NCBI RefSeq assembly: GCF_036227405.1 | Contig: NZ_CP109473.1 | Coordinates: 3,534,001-3,598,000 of the forward strand | Direction: 5' to 3' | From: Streptomyces sp. NBC_01460 | Lineage (GTDB): Bacteria > Actinomycetota > Actinomycetes > Streptomycetales > Streptomycetaceae | Length of the DNA: 64,000 nucleotides | Shown: piece by piece, positions 17,140-26,131 of the stretch | How positions within the stretch are numbered: the stretch's first letter is position 1 | How the letters are laid out: every line of letters starts with the position of its first letter | Notes under the pieces: model-generated | Seen by the model: only the letters and a program-made list of their open reading frames with translations | Database searches by the model: none | Told to the model about the DNA's origin: nothing | Program-made: the position numbers and the translations under genes

Positions 17140-18957
17140 TCAGGCGTCCTCGGCCAGCTCCAGCCAGCGCATCTCCAGCACGTCCCGCTCCGCGACCAGT
17201 TCACGCAGCTCGGCGTCGAGCTTGGCGACCTTCTCGAAGTCGGTGGCGTTGTCGGCGATCTGCGCGTGCAGCGTGGTCTCCCTGGTCGACATCTTGTCGA
17301 GCTGCCGCTCGACCTTCTGCAGCTCCTTCTTCGCGGCGCGCGTCGCCTGCGGAGAGGCGGCCTCGGCGGACGCCGCCCTGGGTGCGGAGGCAGCGGCGGC
17401 GGAGGCGGGCGTGGCCGTCTCCTCCATGCGCTGCCGGCGCTCGATGTACTCGTCGATGCCGCGCGGGAGCATCCGCAGCGCCCGGTCGCCCAGGAGCGCC
17501 ATCACCTTGTCCGTGGTCCGCTCGATGAAGAACCGGTCATGGGAGATCACGATCATCGATCCGGGCCAGCCGTCGAGGAGGTCCTCCAGCTGGGTCAGGG
17601 TCTCGATGTCCAGGTCGTTGGTGGGCTCGTCGAGGAAGAGGACGTTGGGCTCGTCCATCAGCAGACGCAGGATCTGCAGCCGCCGCCGCTCACCACCGGA
17701 CAGGTCGCCGACGGGCGTCCACTGCTTCTCCTTGACGAAGCCGAACTGCTCGCAGAGCTGCCCGGCCGTCATCTCGCGGCCCTTGCCGAGATCGACCCGG
17801 TCACGTACCTGCTGGACGGCTTCGAGCACCCGCAGGTTGGGGTTGAGCTCCGCGACCTCCTGGGAGAGGTAGGCGAGCTTGACCGTCTTGCCGACGACGA
17901 CCTTCCCCGCGGCTGGCTGCACGTCGCCCTGGCTGCGGGACGCCTCGGCGAGCGCCCGCAGCAGCGAGGTCTTGCCCGCGCCGTTGACCCCGACCAGGCC
18001 GATGCGGTCGCCCGGACCGAGCTGCCAGGTGAGGTGGGTGAGCAGGGTCTTGGGCCCGGCCTGGACGGTCACGTCCTCCAGGTCGAAGACGGTCTTGCCG
18101 AGGCGGGCGTTGGCGAACTTCATCAGCTCGCTGGTGTCGCGCGGGGGCGGCACGTCGGCGATCAGCTCGTTGGCCGCCTCGATGCGGTAGCGCGGCTTGG
18201 ACGTACGGGCGGGGGCGCCGCGCCGCAGCCAGGCCAGCTCCTTGCGCATCAGGTTCTGCCGCTTGGACTCCTCGGTCGCGGCGATCCGCTCCCGCTCGGC
18301 CCGCGCGAACACGTAGTCGCTGTAGCCGCCCTCGTACTCGTGGACGCTGCCCCGCTGGACGTCCCACATGCGGGTGCAGACCTGGTCCAGGAACCACCGG
18401 TCGTGGGTGACGCAGACCAGCGCGGAGCGCCGGGTCCGCAGGTGTCCGGCCAGCCAGGAGATGCCCTCGACGTCGAGGTGGTTGGTCGGCTCGTCGAGGA
18501 CGATCAGGTCCTGTTCGGCGATGAGCAGCTTCGCCAGGGCGATCCGGCGCCGCTCGCCGCCGGAGAGCGGGGCGATGACGGTGTCCAGGCCGTGCTCGAA
18601 GCCGGGGAGGGCGAGGCCGCCGAAGAGCCCGGTCAGCACGTCGCGGATCTTGGCGCTGCCCGCCCACTCGTGGTCGGCGAGGTCGCCGATCACCTCGTGC
18701 CGGATGGTGGCCTCCGGGTCCAGCGAGTCGTGCTGGGTGAGGACACCGAGGCGCAGTCCGCCGTTGTGGGTGACGCGGCCGCTGTCCGCGTCCTCCAGCT
18801 TGGCGAGCATCCGGATGAGCGTCGTCTTGCCGTCGCCGTTACGGCCGACGACGCCGATCCGGTCGCCCTCGGACACCCCGAGGGATACACCGTCGAGCAG
18901 GGCACGGGTGCCGTACACCTTGCTGACCTGCTCGACATTGACCAGATTGACGGCCAT
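17140..18957 (-). CDS. ABC-F family ATPase (Uup/EttA-like)
   Basis: A 605-residue soluble protein with two ABC ATPase domains and no membrane segments, as in ABC-F translation factors. Domain 1 has Walker A GVVGRNGDGKTT, signature LSGGERRRIALAKLL and Walker B LIVLDEPTNHLD. Domain 2 has GLVGVNGAGKTS, LSGGERRRLQILRLL and VLFLDEPTNDLD. The ABC-F linker lies between (RAERERIAATEESKRQNLMRKE), and a C-terminal coiled coil (KKELQKVERQLDKM...) resembles Uup. These proteins bind the ribosome and relieve stalls or, in some cases, protect against antibiotics. Nothing here points to resistance specifically. Confidence 0.92.
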   Translation of the reverse strand: MAVNLVNVEQVSKVYGTRALLDGVSLGVSEGDRIGVVGRNGDGKTTLIRMLAKLEDADSGRVTHNGGLRLGVLTQHDSLDPEATIRHEVIGDLADHEWAGSAKIRDVLTGLFGGLALPGFEHGLDTVIAPLSGGERRRIALAKLLIAEQDLIVLDEPTNHLDVEGISWLAGHLRTRRSALVCVTHDRWFLDQVCTRMWDVQRGSVHEYEGGYSDYVFARAERERIAATEESKRQNLMRKELAWLRRGAPARTSKPRYRIEAANELIADVPPPRDTSELMKFANARLGKTVFDLEDVTVQAGPKTLLTHLTWQLGPGDRIGLVGVNGAGKTSLLRALAEASRSQGDVQPAAGKVVVGKTVKLAYLSQEVAELNPNLRVLEAVQQVRDRVDLGKGREMTAGQLCEQFGFVKEKQWTPVGDLSGGERRRLQILRLLMDEPNVLFLDEPTNDLDIETLTQLEDLLDGWPGSMIVISHDRFFIERTTDKVMALLGDRALRMLPRGIDEYIERRQRMEETATPASAAAASAPRAASAEAASPQATRAAKKELQKVERQLDKMSTRETTLHAQIADNATDFEKVAKLDAELRELVAERDVLEMRWLELAEDA

Positions 18958-19105
18958 TTCACTCCTGCCTCGGGGATCCCTGCGTCGGGGACCGCTCGAC
19001 GTCCCAGAGTAGTCGCCGTGCGGGGTGCGATAGCGTGCGGCGATCGATCATGGGGAGTAACCCCAGGTCGGAGCGGTTCGGAACATCTCCGGGGTGGGGG
19101 ACTTC

Positions 19106-19759
19106 ATGATGCGTGGCGCGATACGGGCACTGATTCCGGCGGTCCTGGCGACGGCGGTGCTGGCCGGCTGTTCGTCGTCCGCGGGCACGGACTCCGGCAC
19201 CGGCACCGACGCGGGGAAGAACGGGGACACCGCCCCCGCGAGGGCGGCGGAGAGCACCGCGGCCGAGAAGGGCGCCTCGCTGGGGGGTGCGGAGTCGGCC
19301 TGCGAGCTTCCGGTGACCTTCGACCTGGCGGCGGACTGGCAGCCGGAGGCGGTCACGGTGGAGCCGGGTTCCGACCTCGCCGCGCTGGGCGAGCAGGGCT
19401 CGGCCACGATGGTCTGCGAGATCGACGCCAAGCCGGCCGGGAACATCGGCTACCTCCGGGTCTGGCAGGGCGAGGGTGCCTCCACGACGGCGCGCGCGGC
19501 GCTGGAGGACTTCGTGGCCGGCGACCCGAACGCGTCGAAGGCCGCGTACGAGGAGACCGGGGCGGGTCCGGTGCCGGCCGCCGAGGTCGTCTACACGGTG
19601 AGCGGCGAGCTGCTGGACGAGCCGAAGACCGAGCGCGCCTTCGCGGTCGCCACCCCGAAGGGCCCGGTCGTGGTCCATCTGGGCGGGCTGGACTCGCAGG
19701 AGCACGAGGAGATGCTCCCGGCGTACGAGCTGGCGAAGAAGACCCTGAAGCTGGGCTGA
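19106..19759 (+). CDS. Secreted lipoprotein of unknown function
   Basis: A 217-residue protein with a signal peptide ending in the lipobox VLAGC (residues ~17-21), so it is predicted to be lipid-anchored outside the membrane. A Ser/Thr/Gly/Glu-rich linker of ~45 residues precedes a compact domain that starts at CELPVTFDLAADWQPEAV and ends at AKKTLKLG. The fold may resemble LpqN/LpqT-type lipoproteins, but this is a weak impression. ATG 19106 follows GGGGTGGGGGA; a GTG at 19094 and ATG at 19109 are alternatives. It is divergent from the ABC-F gene. Confidence 0.82.
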   Translation: MMRGAIRALIPAVLATAVLAGCSSSAGTDSGTGTDAGKNGDTAPARAAESTAAEKGASLGGAESACELPVTFDLAADWQPEAVTVEPGSDLAALGEQGSATMVCEIDAKPAGNIGYLRVWQGEGASTTARAALEDFVAGDPNASKAAYEETGAGPVPAAEVVYTVSGELLDEPKTERAFAVATPKGPVVVHLGGLDSQEHEEMLPAYELAKKTLKLG

Positions 19760-19778
19760 GGGGCGGAGCGGTCCGCTG

Positions 19779-19844
19779 CCCGGGCCGCCCCTTCGGCCTG
19801 CCGCCCGGGCCGCCCCGCCCCTACGGACCACGCCCGGGCCGCCC
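19779..19844. repeat. Three copies of CCCGGGCCGCCC in a convergent spacer
   Basis: The 12-mer CCCGGGCCGCCC occurs at 19779-19790, 19804-19815 and 19833-19844, 25 and 29 bases apart, filling the spacer between the convergent lipoprotein and acyltransferase genes. May contribute to termination. Confidence 0.6.
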
Positions 19845-19851
19845 GTTCGCC

Positions 19852-21165
19852 CTACCGCCCCGCGCGCTCGACCAGGAGCCAGCCGCCGAGTGCCATCGCC
19901 ACGGCCGCCGGTGCGCTGACGTGGACGGCGATCAGCAGCGCCGTGTGCCCTTCCAGCAGGCCCGCGTAGCCGACCATGGACAGGCCGAGGACACCCAGCA
20001 GGGCGAGGGTCACGCCGATCGCCGAGAGGGCTCCCGCGCCCGCCGCTCCCCCGCCGGGGGTGAGGCGGACGGGGCGTTCGAACGTACGGAAGGCCGCGAC
20101 CAGGACCGCGGTGACCGCGACGGCGGCGGCGATCCGCAGCGGGACCTGCGCCCACCAGGCGCCGGTGGCCGGCTCGGGCAGCGGGAGTCCCAGGGCGAGC
20201 ATCGCCCCGTACACGCCGAGCATCGCCGTGAGGTGCCAGAGGAACGCGGTCATCGCGACGCCGTTGGCGGCCACGACGGCACGCCAGACGCGGGGCCGGG
20301 CGGCCAGCCGGGCTCCGTGGGCGCGCAGCAGCTCGACGGCCCCGACCAGCCAGAGGCCGTGGCCGAGCAGGGCGAGCGTGGGCGGCGCCATGTTGCTGAT
20401 CCGCTCGCCGGGCATGCCGACCATGGACAGCGGATACGGGCCGAGGGCCACCAGCGCGACGGCGGCGGCGAGCCCGGCGCCGGCGAGGAGTGCGGGGCGG
20501 CGGATGCGGCCGTCGGCGCGCAGGAAGCCGAGCTGGTGCACGGCGAGCCAGACGAAGGCGAAGTTGAGGAACTCGACGTACGGGACGCCCGCCGCGAAGC
20601 GCAGGAGGTCCACCGCGGCGGCGGCTCCCGCGAGCGCGGCGAACGCGCCCCAGCCGTACCGGTCGTGGAGCGTGAGGAGGCCGGGGGTGAAGGCGACCAT
20701 CGCCAGGTAGATCCCGATGAACCAGAGGGGCTGGGTCACCAGCCTCAGGGTCACACCGGTCAGTCCGCCGCCACCGCCCGCGAGCTGGACGACGAGCGCG
20801 GCGGCGCCCCACACGAGGACGAAGACCATGGTCGGCCTCAGGAGCCGCTGCAGCCGGGCCCGCAGGAAGGACGGGTACACGGAGGCCGTGGAGTCCTCCG
20901 GCCGCCTGCGCAGCAGGGACCGGTAGGACAGGGCGTGGGAGAAGCCGCCGACGAAGAAGAACACCGGCATGACCTGGAGGAACCAGGTGAGCAGCTGGAG
21001 CCCGGGCACGACGGCGAGGAGGTTGCCCACCCCGTCGGTGGTGACGGCGGCCATCAGCCAGTGGCCGAGGACGACCGTGCCGAGCGAGGCGACGCGCAGC
21101 AGGTCGATGTAGCGGTCACGGGTGACGGGTGTGGCTTCGGCCTGTTCGCGCAGGTGTGATCCCAT
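19852..21165 (-). CDS. Acyltransferase-3 family integral membrane protein
   Basis: A 437-residue membrane protein with about ten hydrophobic segments. The N-terminal RDRYIDLLRVASLGTVVLGHWLM, with the catalytic-type His in the first span, followed by QVMPVFFFVGGFSHALS, and PLWFIGIYLAMVAFTPGLL in the middle are characteristic of the acyltransferase-3 family that O-acylates sugars, peptidoglycan or lipids at the membrane. The acceptor is unknown. Residues ~95-105 carry the usual RARLQRLLRP loop. It is transcribed alone, convergent with the lipoprotein gene. Confidence 0.88.
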   Translation of the reverse strand: MGSHLREQAEATPVTRDRYIDLLRVASLGTVVLGHWLMAAVTTDGVGNLLAVVPGLQLLTWFLQVMPVFFFVGGFSHALSYRSLLRRRPEDSTASVYPSFLRARLQRLLRPTMVFVLVWGAAALVVQLAGGGGGLTGVTLRLVTQPLWFIGIYLAMVAFTPGLLTLHDRYGWGAFAALAGAAAAVDLLRFAAGVPYVEFLNFAFVWLAVHQLGFLRADGRIRRPALLAGAGLAAAVALVALGPYPLSMVGMPGERISNMAPPTLALLGHGLWLVGAVELLRAHGARLAARPRVWRAVVAANGVAMTAFLWHLTAMLGVYGAMLALGLPLPEPATGAWWAQVPLRIAAAVAVTAVLVAAFRTFERPVRLTPGGGAAGAGALSAIGVTLALLGVLGLSMVGYAGLLEGHTALLIAVHVSAPAAVAMALGGWLLVERAGR

Positions 21166-21238
21166 GCGCCCACGGTCGCGCCGGACACCGGGGGTGCGGC
21201 AGCGCGACCGTACTCAATTCCCGTCTGAGTAGCGGCAG

Positions 21239-22138
21239 TCAGACGACGGTGGCGCCCGGGGCGGGTGCGGGTGCCACGCGTGCGCCGCGGCAGGTGCCCG
21301 ACGCGAGCAGGGCGTCGGCGACCTTGCGCGCGGACTCCTCGTCGGCGGTCAGGAACGCCGTGGTCGGCCCGGATCCGGAGACGAGCGCGGCCAGGGCGCC
21401 CGCGTCGGTGCCCGCCGCGAGGGTGTCGGCCAGCGAGGGGCGCAGGGAGAGCGCCGCGGCCTGGAGGTCGTTGCCGAGGGCGTCGGCCAGCGCGGTGGCG
21501 TCGCCCTTGCGCAGGGCGTTCAGGAGCGCGGGGGACGCGGCCGGCTCCGGGACGTCGGTGCCGGCGGTCAGGCGGTCGAACTCGCCGTACACGGCCGGTG
21601 TGGAGAGCCCGCCGTCGGCGACGGCGAAGACCCAGTGGAAGGTGCCGCCGACCTCGACGGGGGTCAGCCGCTCACCGCGCCCGACGCCGAGCGCCGCCCC
21701 GCCGACCAGGCTGAACGGCACGTCGCTGCCCAGCTCGGCGCAGATCTCCAGGAGTTCCTCCTGGCTCGCGCCGGTGGACCACAGGGTGTCGCAGGCCAGC
21801 AGGGCGGCAGCCCCGTCGGCGCTGCCGCCCGCCATGCCGCCGGCGACGGGGATGTCCTTGGCGATGTGGATGTGCACGTCGGGGGCGATGCCGTGGCGGG
21901 CGGCCAGGGCGATCGCCGCGCGGGCCGCGAGGTTGGTGGCGTCCAGCGGGACCTGCCCGGCGTCCGGTCCGGAGCAGGTGACGCGCAGGGCCTCGGCGGG
22001 GGTGACGGTGACCTCGTCGTACAGGCCGACGGCGAGGAAGACGTTGGCCAGGTCGTGGAAGCCGTCGGGGCGGGCGGCGCCCACCGCGAGCTGCGCGTTG
22101 ACCTTGGCGGGGACGCGGACGGTGACGCTGCGGGTCAT
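21239..22138 (-). CDS. ispE: 4-diphosphocytidyl-2-C-methyl-D-erythritol kinase
   Basis: A 299-residue GHMP kinase that phosphorylates CDP-methylerythritol in the non-mevalonate isoprenoid pathway. The N-terminus [24 protein letters not shown] and ATP loop [19 protein letters not shown] match IspE, as do [10 protein letters not shown] and [11 protein letters not shown]. The ATG overlaps the ksgA stop (ATGA), the conserved actinobacterial ksgA-ispE arrangement. Confidence 0.96.
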   Translation of the reverse strand: MTRSVTVRVPAKVNAQLAVGAARPDGFHDLANVFLAVGLYDEVTVTPAEALRVTCSGPDAGQVPLDATNLAARAAIALAARHGIAPDVHIHIAKDIPVAGGMAGGSADGAAALLACDTLWSTGASQEELLEICAELGSDVPFSLVGGAALGVGRGERLTPVEVGGTFHWVFAVADGGLSTPAVYGEFDRLTAGTDVPEPAASPALLNALRKGDATALADALGNDLQAAALSLRPSLADTLAAGTDAGALAALVSGSGPTTAFLTADEESARKVADALLASGTCRGARVAPAPAPGATVV

Positions 22139-23007
22139 GCGGAGGGCTCCGGCTTGTTCTCGGCGACGGCGGCGAACTCCTCGACGGTCAGGGCCTCGCC
22201 GCGCGCCTGCGGCGAGATCCCCGCGGCGGTCAGGGCGGCCTCGGCGGCCGGTGCGGAACCCGCCCAGCCGGCGAGGGCCGCGCGCAGCGTCTTGCGGCGC
22301 TGGGCGAAGGCGGCGTCGACGACGGCGAAGACCTCGGCCCTGCTCGCGGTGGTCCGGACCGGCTCCGCACGCCGCACCAGCGAGACCAGGCCGGAGTCGA
22401 CGTTGGGGGCGGGCCAGAACACGGTGCGGCCGATCGATCCGGCGCGCTTGACGTCGGCGTACCAGTTGGCCTTGACGGACGGCACGCCGTAGACCTTGTT
22501 GCCGGGGCGGGCGGCCAGCCGGTCGGCGACCTCGGACTGCACCATCACGAGCGTCCGCTCGATGGTGGGGAAGCGCTCCAGCATGGTGAGCAGGACCGGC
22601 ACGGCGACGTTGTACGGAAGGTTGGCGACGAGCGCGGTCGGCGCCGGGCCGGGCAGCTCGGTGACCAGCATCGCGTCCGAGTGGACCAGGGCGAAGCGGT
22701 CCGCGCGCCCGGGCAGCCGGGCGGCGACCGTGGCCGGCAGGGCGCCGGCGAGCACGTCGTCGATCTCCACGGCGACGACCCGGTCGGCCGCCTCCAGCAG
22801 GGCCAGGGTCAGTGACCCGAGGCCGGGCCCCACCTCGACCACCACGTCGTCGGGCCGCACCTCGGCGGTCCGTACGATCCTGCGGACCGTGTTGGCGTCG
22901 ATGACGAAGTTCTGGCCGCGCTGCTTGGTGGGGCGTACGCCCAGCGCTGCGGCCAGCTCGCGGATGTCTGCGGGGCCCAGGAGGGCGTCGGGCTCTGTGG
23001 TGCTCAC
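22135..23007 (-). CDS. ksgA: 16S rRNA (adenine(1518)-N(6)/adenine(1519)-N(6))-dimethyltransferase
   Basis: A 290-residue RsmA/KsgA methyltransferase that dimethylates two adjacent adenines near the 3' end of 16S rRNA. Visible motifs: [19 protein letters not shown] motif [13 protein letters not shown], and the catalytic NLPYNVAVP. The GTG start at 23007 gives [10 protein letters not shown]. It lies 9 bases downstream of the truncated Rpf-like gene and overlaps ispE, so all three are co-transcribed. Confidence 0.96.
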   Translation of the reverse strand: MSTTEPDALLGPADIRELAAALGVRPTKQRGQNFVIDANTVRRIVRTAEVRPDDVVVEVGPGLGSLTLALLEAADRVVAVEIDDVLAGALPATVAARLPGRADRFALVHSDAMLVTELPGPAPTALVANLPYNVAVPVLLTMLERFPTIERTLVMVQSEVADRLAARPGNKVYGVPSVKANWYADVKRAGSIGRTVFWPAPNVDSGLVSLVRRAEPVRTTASRAEVFAVVDAAFAQRRKTLRAALAGWAGSAPAAEAALTAAGISPQARGEALTVEEFAAVAENKPEPSA

Positions 23008-23016
23008 CCGTCAAGC

Positions 23017-23580
23017 CTACGGCCGCCGCGGGGCGCCGGGCCCGCCCCTGTCCGGCACGGGCCCTGTGCCGCGTGTGTCCCGGCGGACGACGACCTCGTC
23101 GCCGTCGTCCAGCCCCGTGGCGGGTGCGGGGGCGACGGTGTCACGGGCGCCGACCGTGACGCCCTCCGTGTCCAGGAGTTCGCCCACGTCGTCGGCGAAG
23201 GTGTGCAGCGTGTGCGAGGTCCCGTCGACGTCGACCTGGACGGCCTTGTCCTGGGCGAGGAAGGCGGCGGTGCCGCCCGCCAGGACGGCGAGGACCAGGG
23301 CGCGGGGGACGAGCCGCCGCAGGCCCTCCGGCGCACCCCGGTGCCGCCGGACCGCGCGGTGCCCGGCGGGCCGTCCGCGCACCGCCGGCGGCGGGGGCAC
23401 CAGCGGGGTGTCCAGCACGGTCGGGTCGTAGACCGGGAGCGGACCGGCCCACAGCCGCGCGACGATCGTCCGCTCCTCGTGGAGGGAGCGCGGCGGAGCC
23501 GGGGCGGGCACCCGCGCCGGGGCCCGACCGGTCCACCCTCCGCCGCGCGGTGCGCGGTGACTGCCCTGCGTATGGCCCAC
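23017..23580 (-). CDS. Truncated resuscitation-promoting-factor-like protein with one DUF348 domain
   Basis: A 187-residue product (from GTG 23580, with GGAG six bases upstream; GTG 23664 would give 215 residues). A basic cytoplasmic tail is followed by one span (LVPRALVLAVLAGGTAAFLAQ) and a single DUF348 domain (VQVDVDGTSHTLHTFADDVGELLDTEGVTV...DEVVVR). It then ends in a short Arg/Gly/Pro tail. At this locus other streptomycetes, as I recall, carry an RpfB-like protein with several DUF348 domains, a G5 domain and a C-terminal lysozyme-like catalytic domain; all of these are missing here. The protein cannot hydrolyse peptidoglycan. Either a degraded gene or a reduced membrane anchor protein. 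Confidence 0.75.
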   Translation of the reverse strand: MGHTQGSHRAPRGGGWTGRAPARVPAPAPPRSLHEERTIVARLWAGPLPVYDPTVLDTPLVPPPPAVRGRPAGHRAVRRHRGAPEGLRRLVPRALVLAVLAGGTAAFLAQDKAVQVDVDGTSHTLHTFADDVGELLDTEGVTVGARDTVAPAPATGLDDGDEVVVRRDTRGTGPVPDRGGPGAPRRP

Positions 23581-23694
23581 GACGCTCCAGGAACTCCGGC
23601 TGCCGACCCCGATGCGCGGGCACGATAGCCGAGGTTCCGTCACCGTCCCAAGTCGTACGATCACCCACCGTGTCGGGCGGGCGGGCCGGGAAGG

Positions 23695-24561
23695 TCAGAA
23701 GTCGAACGCCCTGGCGGTGTTGTCGTAGACGGCCGCGGCGAGAGTGTCCTCGTCGACGCCCCGCACCTCGGCCATCGCACGGAGCGTGACGGGGATGAGG
23801 TAGGGCGCGTTGGGCCGTCCGCGGTACGGGGCGGGGGTGAGGAAGGGGGCGTCCGTCTCGACGAGCACCAGCTCGGCGGGGGCGACGGCCAGGGCGTCAC
23901 GGAGGGGCTGCGCGTTCTTGAAGGTGACGTTGCCCGCGAAGGACATGAAGTAGCCGGCTGCCGCGCAGACCCGTGCCATCCCGGCGTCGCCGGAGTAGCA
24001 GTGGAAGACGGTCCGCTCGGGTGCGCCCACCTCGGCGAGGATCCGCAGCACGTCCTCGTGGGCCTCGCGGTCGTGGATGACCAGGGCCTTGCCGTGCCGC
24101 TTGGCGATCTCGATGTGGGCGCGGAAGGACTCCTCCTGGGCGGCGACGCCCTCGGGGCCCGTACGGAAGAAGTCGAGGCCGGTCTCGCCGACCGCGCGTA
24201 CGTGGGGGAGGGCGGCCAGCGCGTCGATCTCGGCGAGCGCCTCGTCGAGCGCCGCCCTGCCGCCCGCCTCACGGGCCTCCTGGCGGGACCAGCCTTCCGG
24301 GTCCCCGTGCACGATGCGCGGTGCCTCGTTGGGGTGCAGCGCCACGGCGGCGTGCACGGACGGGTGGGCGGCCGCGGTCTCGGCGGCCCAGCGCGAGCCC
24401 TTCACGTCGCAGCCCACCTGGACGACGGCGGTCACGTTGACCGCCGCGGCGCGGGCCAGGCCCTCCTCGACGGTTCCGTCCTGCATGTCCAGGTGGGTGT
24501 GCGAATCGGCGACCGGAACCCTGAGGGGTTCGGGGAGCGGAGGGGCGTCGGTACGGCTCAT
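23695..24561 (-). CDS. tatD: TatD-family metal-dependent DNase/hydrolase
   Basis: A 288-residue TatD hydrolase with a TIM-barrel metal site. The N-terminal metal motif is VADSHTHLDMQ; other signatures are AVGETGLDFF, ALVIHDREAHEDVL, VFHCYSGDAG and VLVETDAPFLTP. Family members are 3'-5' exonucleases acting in DNA repair and fragment clearance. ATG 24561 is used (MSRTDAPPL); the leader upstream of it is not family-like. It precedes the Rpf-like gene, ksgA and ispE on the same strand. Confidence 0.93.
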   Translation of the reverse strand: MSRTDAPPLPEPLRVPVADSHTHLDMQDGTVEEGLARAAAVNVTAVVQVGCDVKGSRWAAETAAAHPSVHAAVALHPNEAPRIVHGDPEGWSRQEAREAGGRAALDEALAEIDALAALPHVRAVGETGLDFFRTGPEGVAAQEESFRAHIEIAKRHGKALVIHDREAHEDVLRILAEVGAPERTVFHCYSGDAGMARVCAAAGYFMSFAGNVTFKNAQPLRDALAVAPAELVLVETDAPFLTPAPYRGRPNAPYLIPVTLRAMAEVRGVDEDTLAAAVYDNTARAFDF

Positions 24562-24634
24562 GCCCACGACTCTACGAGGGCACGAGCCCTTGCTCACCGC
24601 CGGCAGGTGAGACGCTCACCGCAGGTAGGCGCGC

Positions 24635-25012
24635 TCACCGCCGGTGGAAGGGGCGCAGCAGGTCGGACAGCTGCCAGTGGTGCGCGTCGGGCCCCGCGGG
24701 CGCCACGGCGGTGGCGGCGATCCTGTCCGCCGCGGCCTCCGGGGGCGCGGCCTTCTGGGGCTGGAGCAGCCGCTGGACGGAGGAGACCCGGCCGGCGCGC
24801 ATGATCCGGACCACATGGCCGCCGCAGTTGGTGCAGGTCGGGGTGGACAGCGGTGAGGGGACCCGCTCCCCGTCCGCCTTGTACACGACGAAGGCGTTGC
24901 CCGAGCCGTCGACGTGGTGCTCTATCTCGTAGGCCTGTTCCCAGCCGTGTCCACACCGCATGCAGGCGAAGGCGTACGCCTCGTGCACGGTGGTTGCTGC
25001 GATGTCACTCAT
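24635..25012 (-). CDS. Small zinc-ribbon protein of unknown function
   Basis: A 125-residue soluble protein. Two CxxC knuckles, FACMRCGHGWEQ (residues ~17-28) and TPTCTNCGGHVVR (~57-69), would bind one zinc ion in a ribbon. The C-terminal half is Ala/Pro-rich with a conserved-looking end, HHWQLSDLLRPFHRR. Starts with GAGGAG upstream of ATG 25012. Many streptomycetes have similar proteins, but no function is known to me. The promoter region has an inverted repeat and a tandem repeat, which suggests dedicated regulation. Confidence 0.82.
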   Translation of the reverse strand: MSDIAATTVHEAYAFACMRCGHGWEQAYEIEHHVDGSGNAFVVYKADGERVPSPLSTPTCTNCGGHVVRIMRAGRVSSVQRLLQPQKAAPPEAAADRIAATAVAPAGPDAHHWQLSDLLRPFHRR

Positions 25013-25022
25013 GCCTGCTCCT

Positions 25023-25058
25023 CTTGTCCGATGGACAAGCACTCCGGACAAGCACTCC
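25023..25058. promoter_or_regulatory. Inverted repeat and 13-base tandem repeat upstream of the zinc-ribbon gene
   Basis: CTTGTCC (25023-25029) and GGACAAG (25033-25039) form a perfect 7-base inverted repeat with 3-base spacer, and GGACAAGCACTCC is repeated head to tail at 25033-25045 and 25046-25058. It begins 11 bases upstream of the start codon, consistent with an operator or 5' leader element. Confidence 0.6.
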
Positions 25059-25184
25059 GGATGATGCGTCCCACATCAAGTGGACGCCTTCACCCGGGGG
25101 CGGCGCACCAGGTCTGCCGAGTGTTGGAACGGTTTTGGCCGATCCGTGGGCAAAGGGCCCGTTACGCGGCTCGCGCTTTACATT

Positions 25185-26078
25185 TCAGGCTAGTCCTTTG
25201 CCCTGCTCCTGGCCGGTCCGAGCCGCGTTCTTTGCCGCGACCACCGCATCGAACACCTCGCGCTTGGGCAGCCCGGCCTCGGCGGCGACGGCCGCGATCG
25301 CCTCCTTGCGCCGCTCCCCCGCCTCCTCGCGCACCTGCACCCTGCGCACCAGCTCCTCGGCGTCCAGTTCCTCGCCGGATTCCGTGGCGCCCTCGACCAC
25401 GACGGTGATCTCCCCGCGCACGCCCTCGGCCGCCCAGACCGCCAGGTCGCCGAGCGGGCCGCGCTTCACTTCCTCGTACGTCTTGGTCAGCTCGCGGCAG
25501 ACGGCGGCCCTGCGGTCGGCCCCGAAGACCTCGGCCATCGCGGCCAGGGTGTCGTCCAGCCGGTGCGGGGCCTCGAAGAAGACCATCGTGCGGCGCTCGT
25601 CCGCGACCTCGCGCAGCTTCCCGAGCCGCTCGCCCGCCTTGCGCGGCAGGAAGCCCTCGAAGCAGAAGCGGTCCACGGGCAGCGCGGACAGCGCGAGCGC
25701 GGTGAGCACGGCCGACGGGCCGGGCACGGCGGTGACCTTGATGTCCTGCTCCACGGCGGCGGCGACGAGCCGGTACCCGGGGTCGGAGACGGACGGCATC
25801 CCGGCGTCGGTGACGAGCAGGACGCGCGCCCCGCCGGCCAGCGCCTCGACGAGCTCGGGGGTGCGCGCCGACTCGTTGCCCTCGAAGTAGGACACGACAC
25901 GCCCCGTCGTGTGGATGCCCAGCGCCTGGGTGAGCCGGCGCAGCCGCCGGGTGTCCTCGGCGGCCACGACGTCGGCCGTCTCCAGCTCGGCGGCGAGCCG
26001 TGGCGGGGCGTCCGCCACGTCGCCGATGGGGGTCCCTGCGAGTACGAGCGTTCCAGTCGTTCCAGTCACATGGGCCAT
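25185..26078 (-). CDS. rsmI: 16S rRNA (cytidine(1402)-2'-O)-methyltransferase
   Basis: A 297-residue tetrapyrrole-methylase-fold enzyme. RsmI signatures are LVLAGTPIGDVAD, VVAAEDTRRLRRL, YFEGNESAR, VTDAGMPSVSDPGYRLV, VPGPSAVLTAL and FFEAPHRLDDTL. It methylates the ribose of C1402 in the ribosomal P site. Starts ATG 26078, 53 bases from the divergent pmt gene. Confidence 0.95.
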   Translation of the reverse strand: MAHVTGTTGTLVLAGTPIGDVADAPPRLAAELETADVVAAEDTRRLRRLTQALGIHTTGRVVSYFEGNESARTPELVEALAGGARVLLVTDAGMPSVSDPGYRLVAAAVEQDIKVTAVPGPSAVLTALALSALPVDRFCFEGFLPRKAGERLGKLREVADERRTMVFFEAPHRLDDTLAAMAEVFGADRRAAVCRELTKTYEEVKRGPLGDLAVWAAEGVRGEITVVVEGATESGEELDAEELVRRVQVREEAGERRKEAIAAVAAEAGLPKREVFDAVVAAKNAARTGQEQGKGLA

Positions 26079-26119
26079 CCTCCCAGCACGGGCGGCACCA
26101 CTCGCACAGATGCGTTCCC

Positions 26120-26125
26120 TACGAT
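26120..26125 (+). promoter_or_regulatory. Putative -10 element placing pmt as a leaderless transcript
   Basis: TACGAT at 26120-26125 matches TANNNT and ends six bases before the pmt GTG, so transcription would begin at or next to the start codon. No ribosome site exists upstream of the GTG, which agrees with leaderless translation. No clear -35 was seen. Confidence 0.45.
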
Positions 26126-26131
26126 GGCGCG

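Noticed and set aside
14909..17872. A 987-residue plus-strand open frame
   Set aside because: Antisense shadow of propeller paralogue 3 and part of the ABC-F gene; no domain and wrong codon bias.
17029..21159. A 1376-residue plus-strand open frame
   Set aside because: It lies antisense to the ABC-F and acyltransferase genes and across the lipoprotein in another frame; the product is low-complexity Arg/Gly/Glu. Long shadow frames are expected at this GC content.
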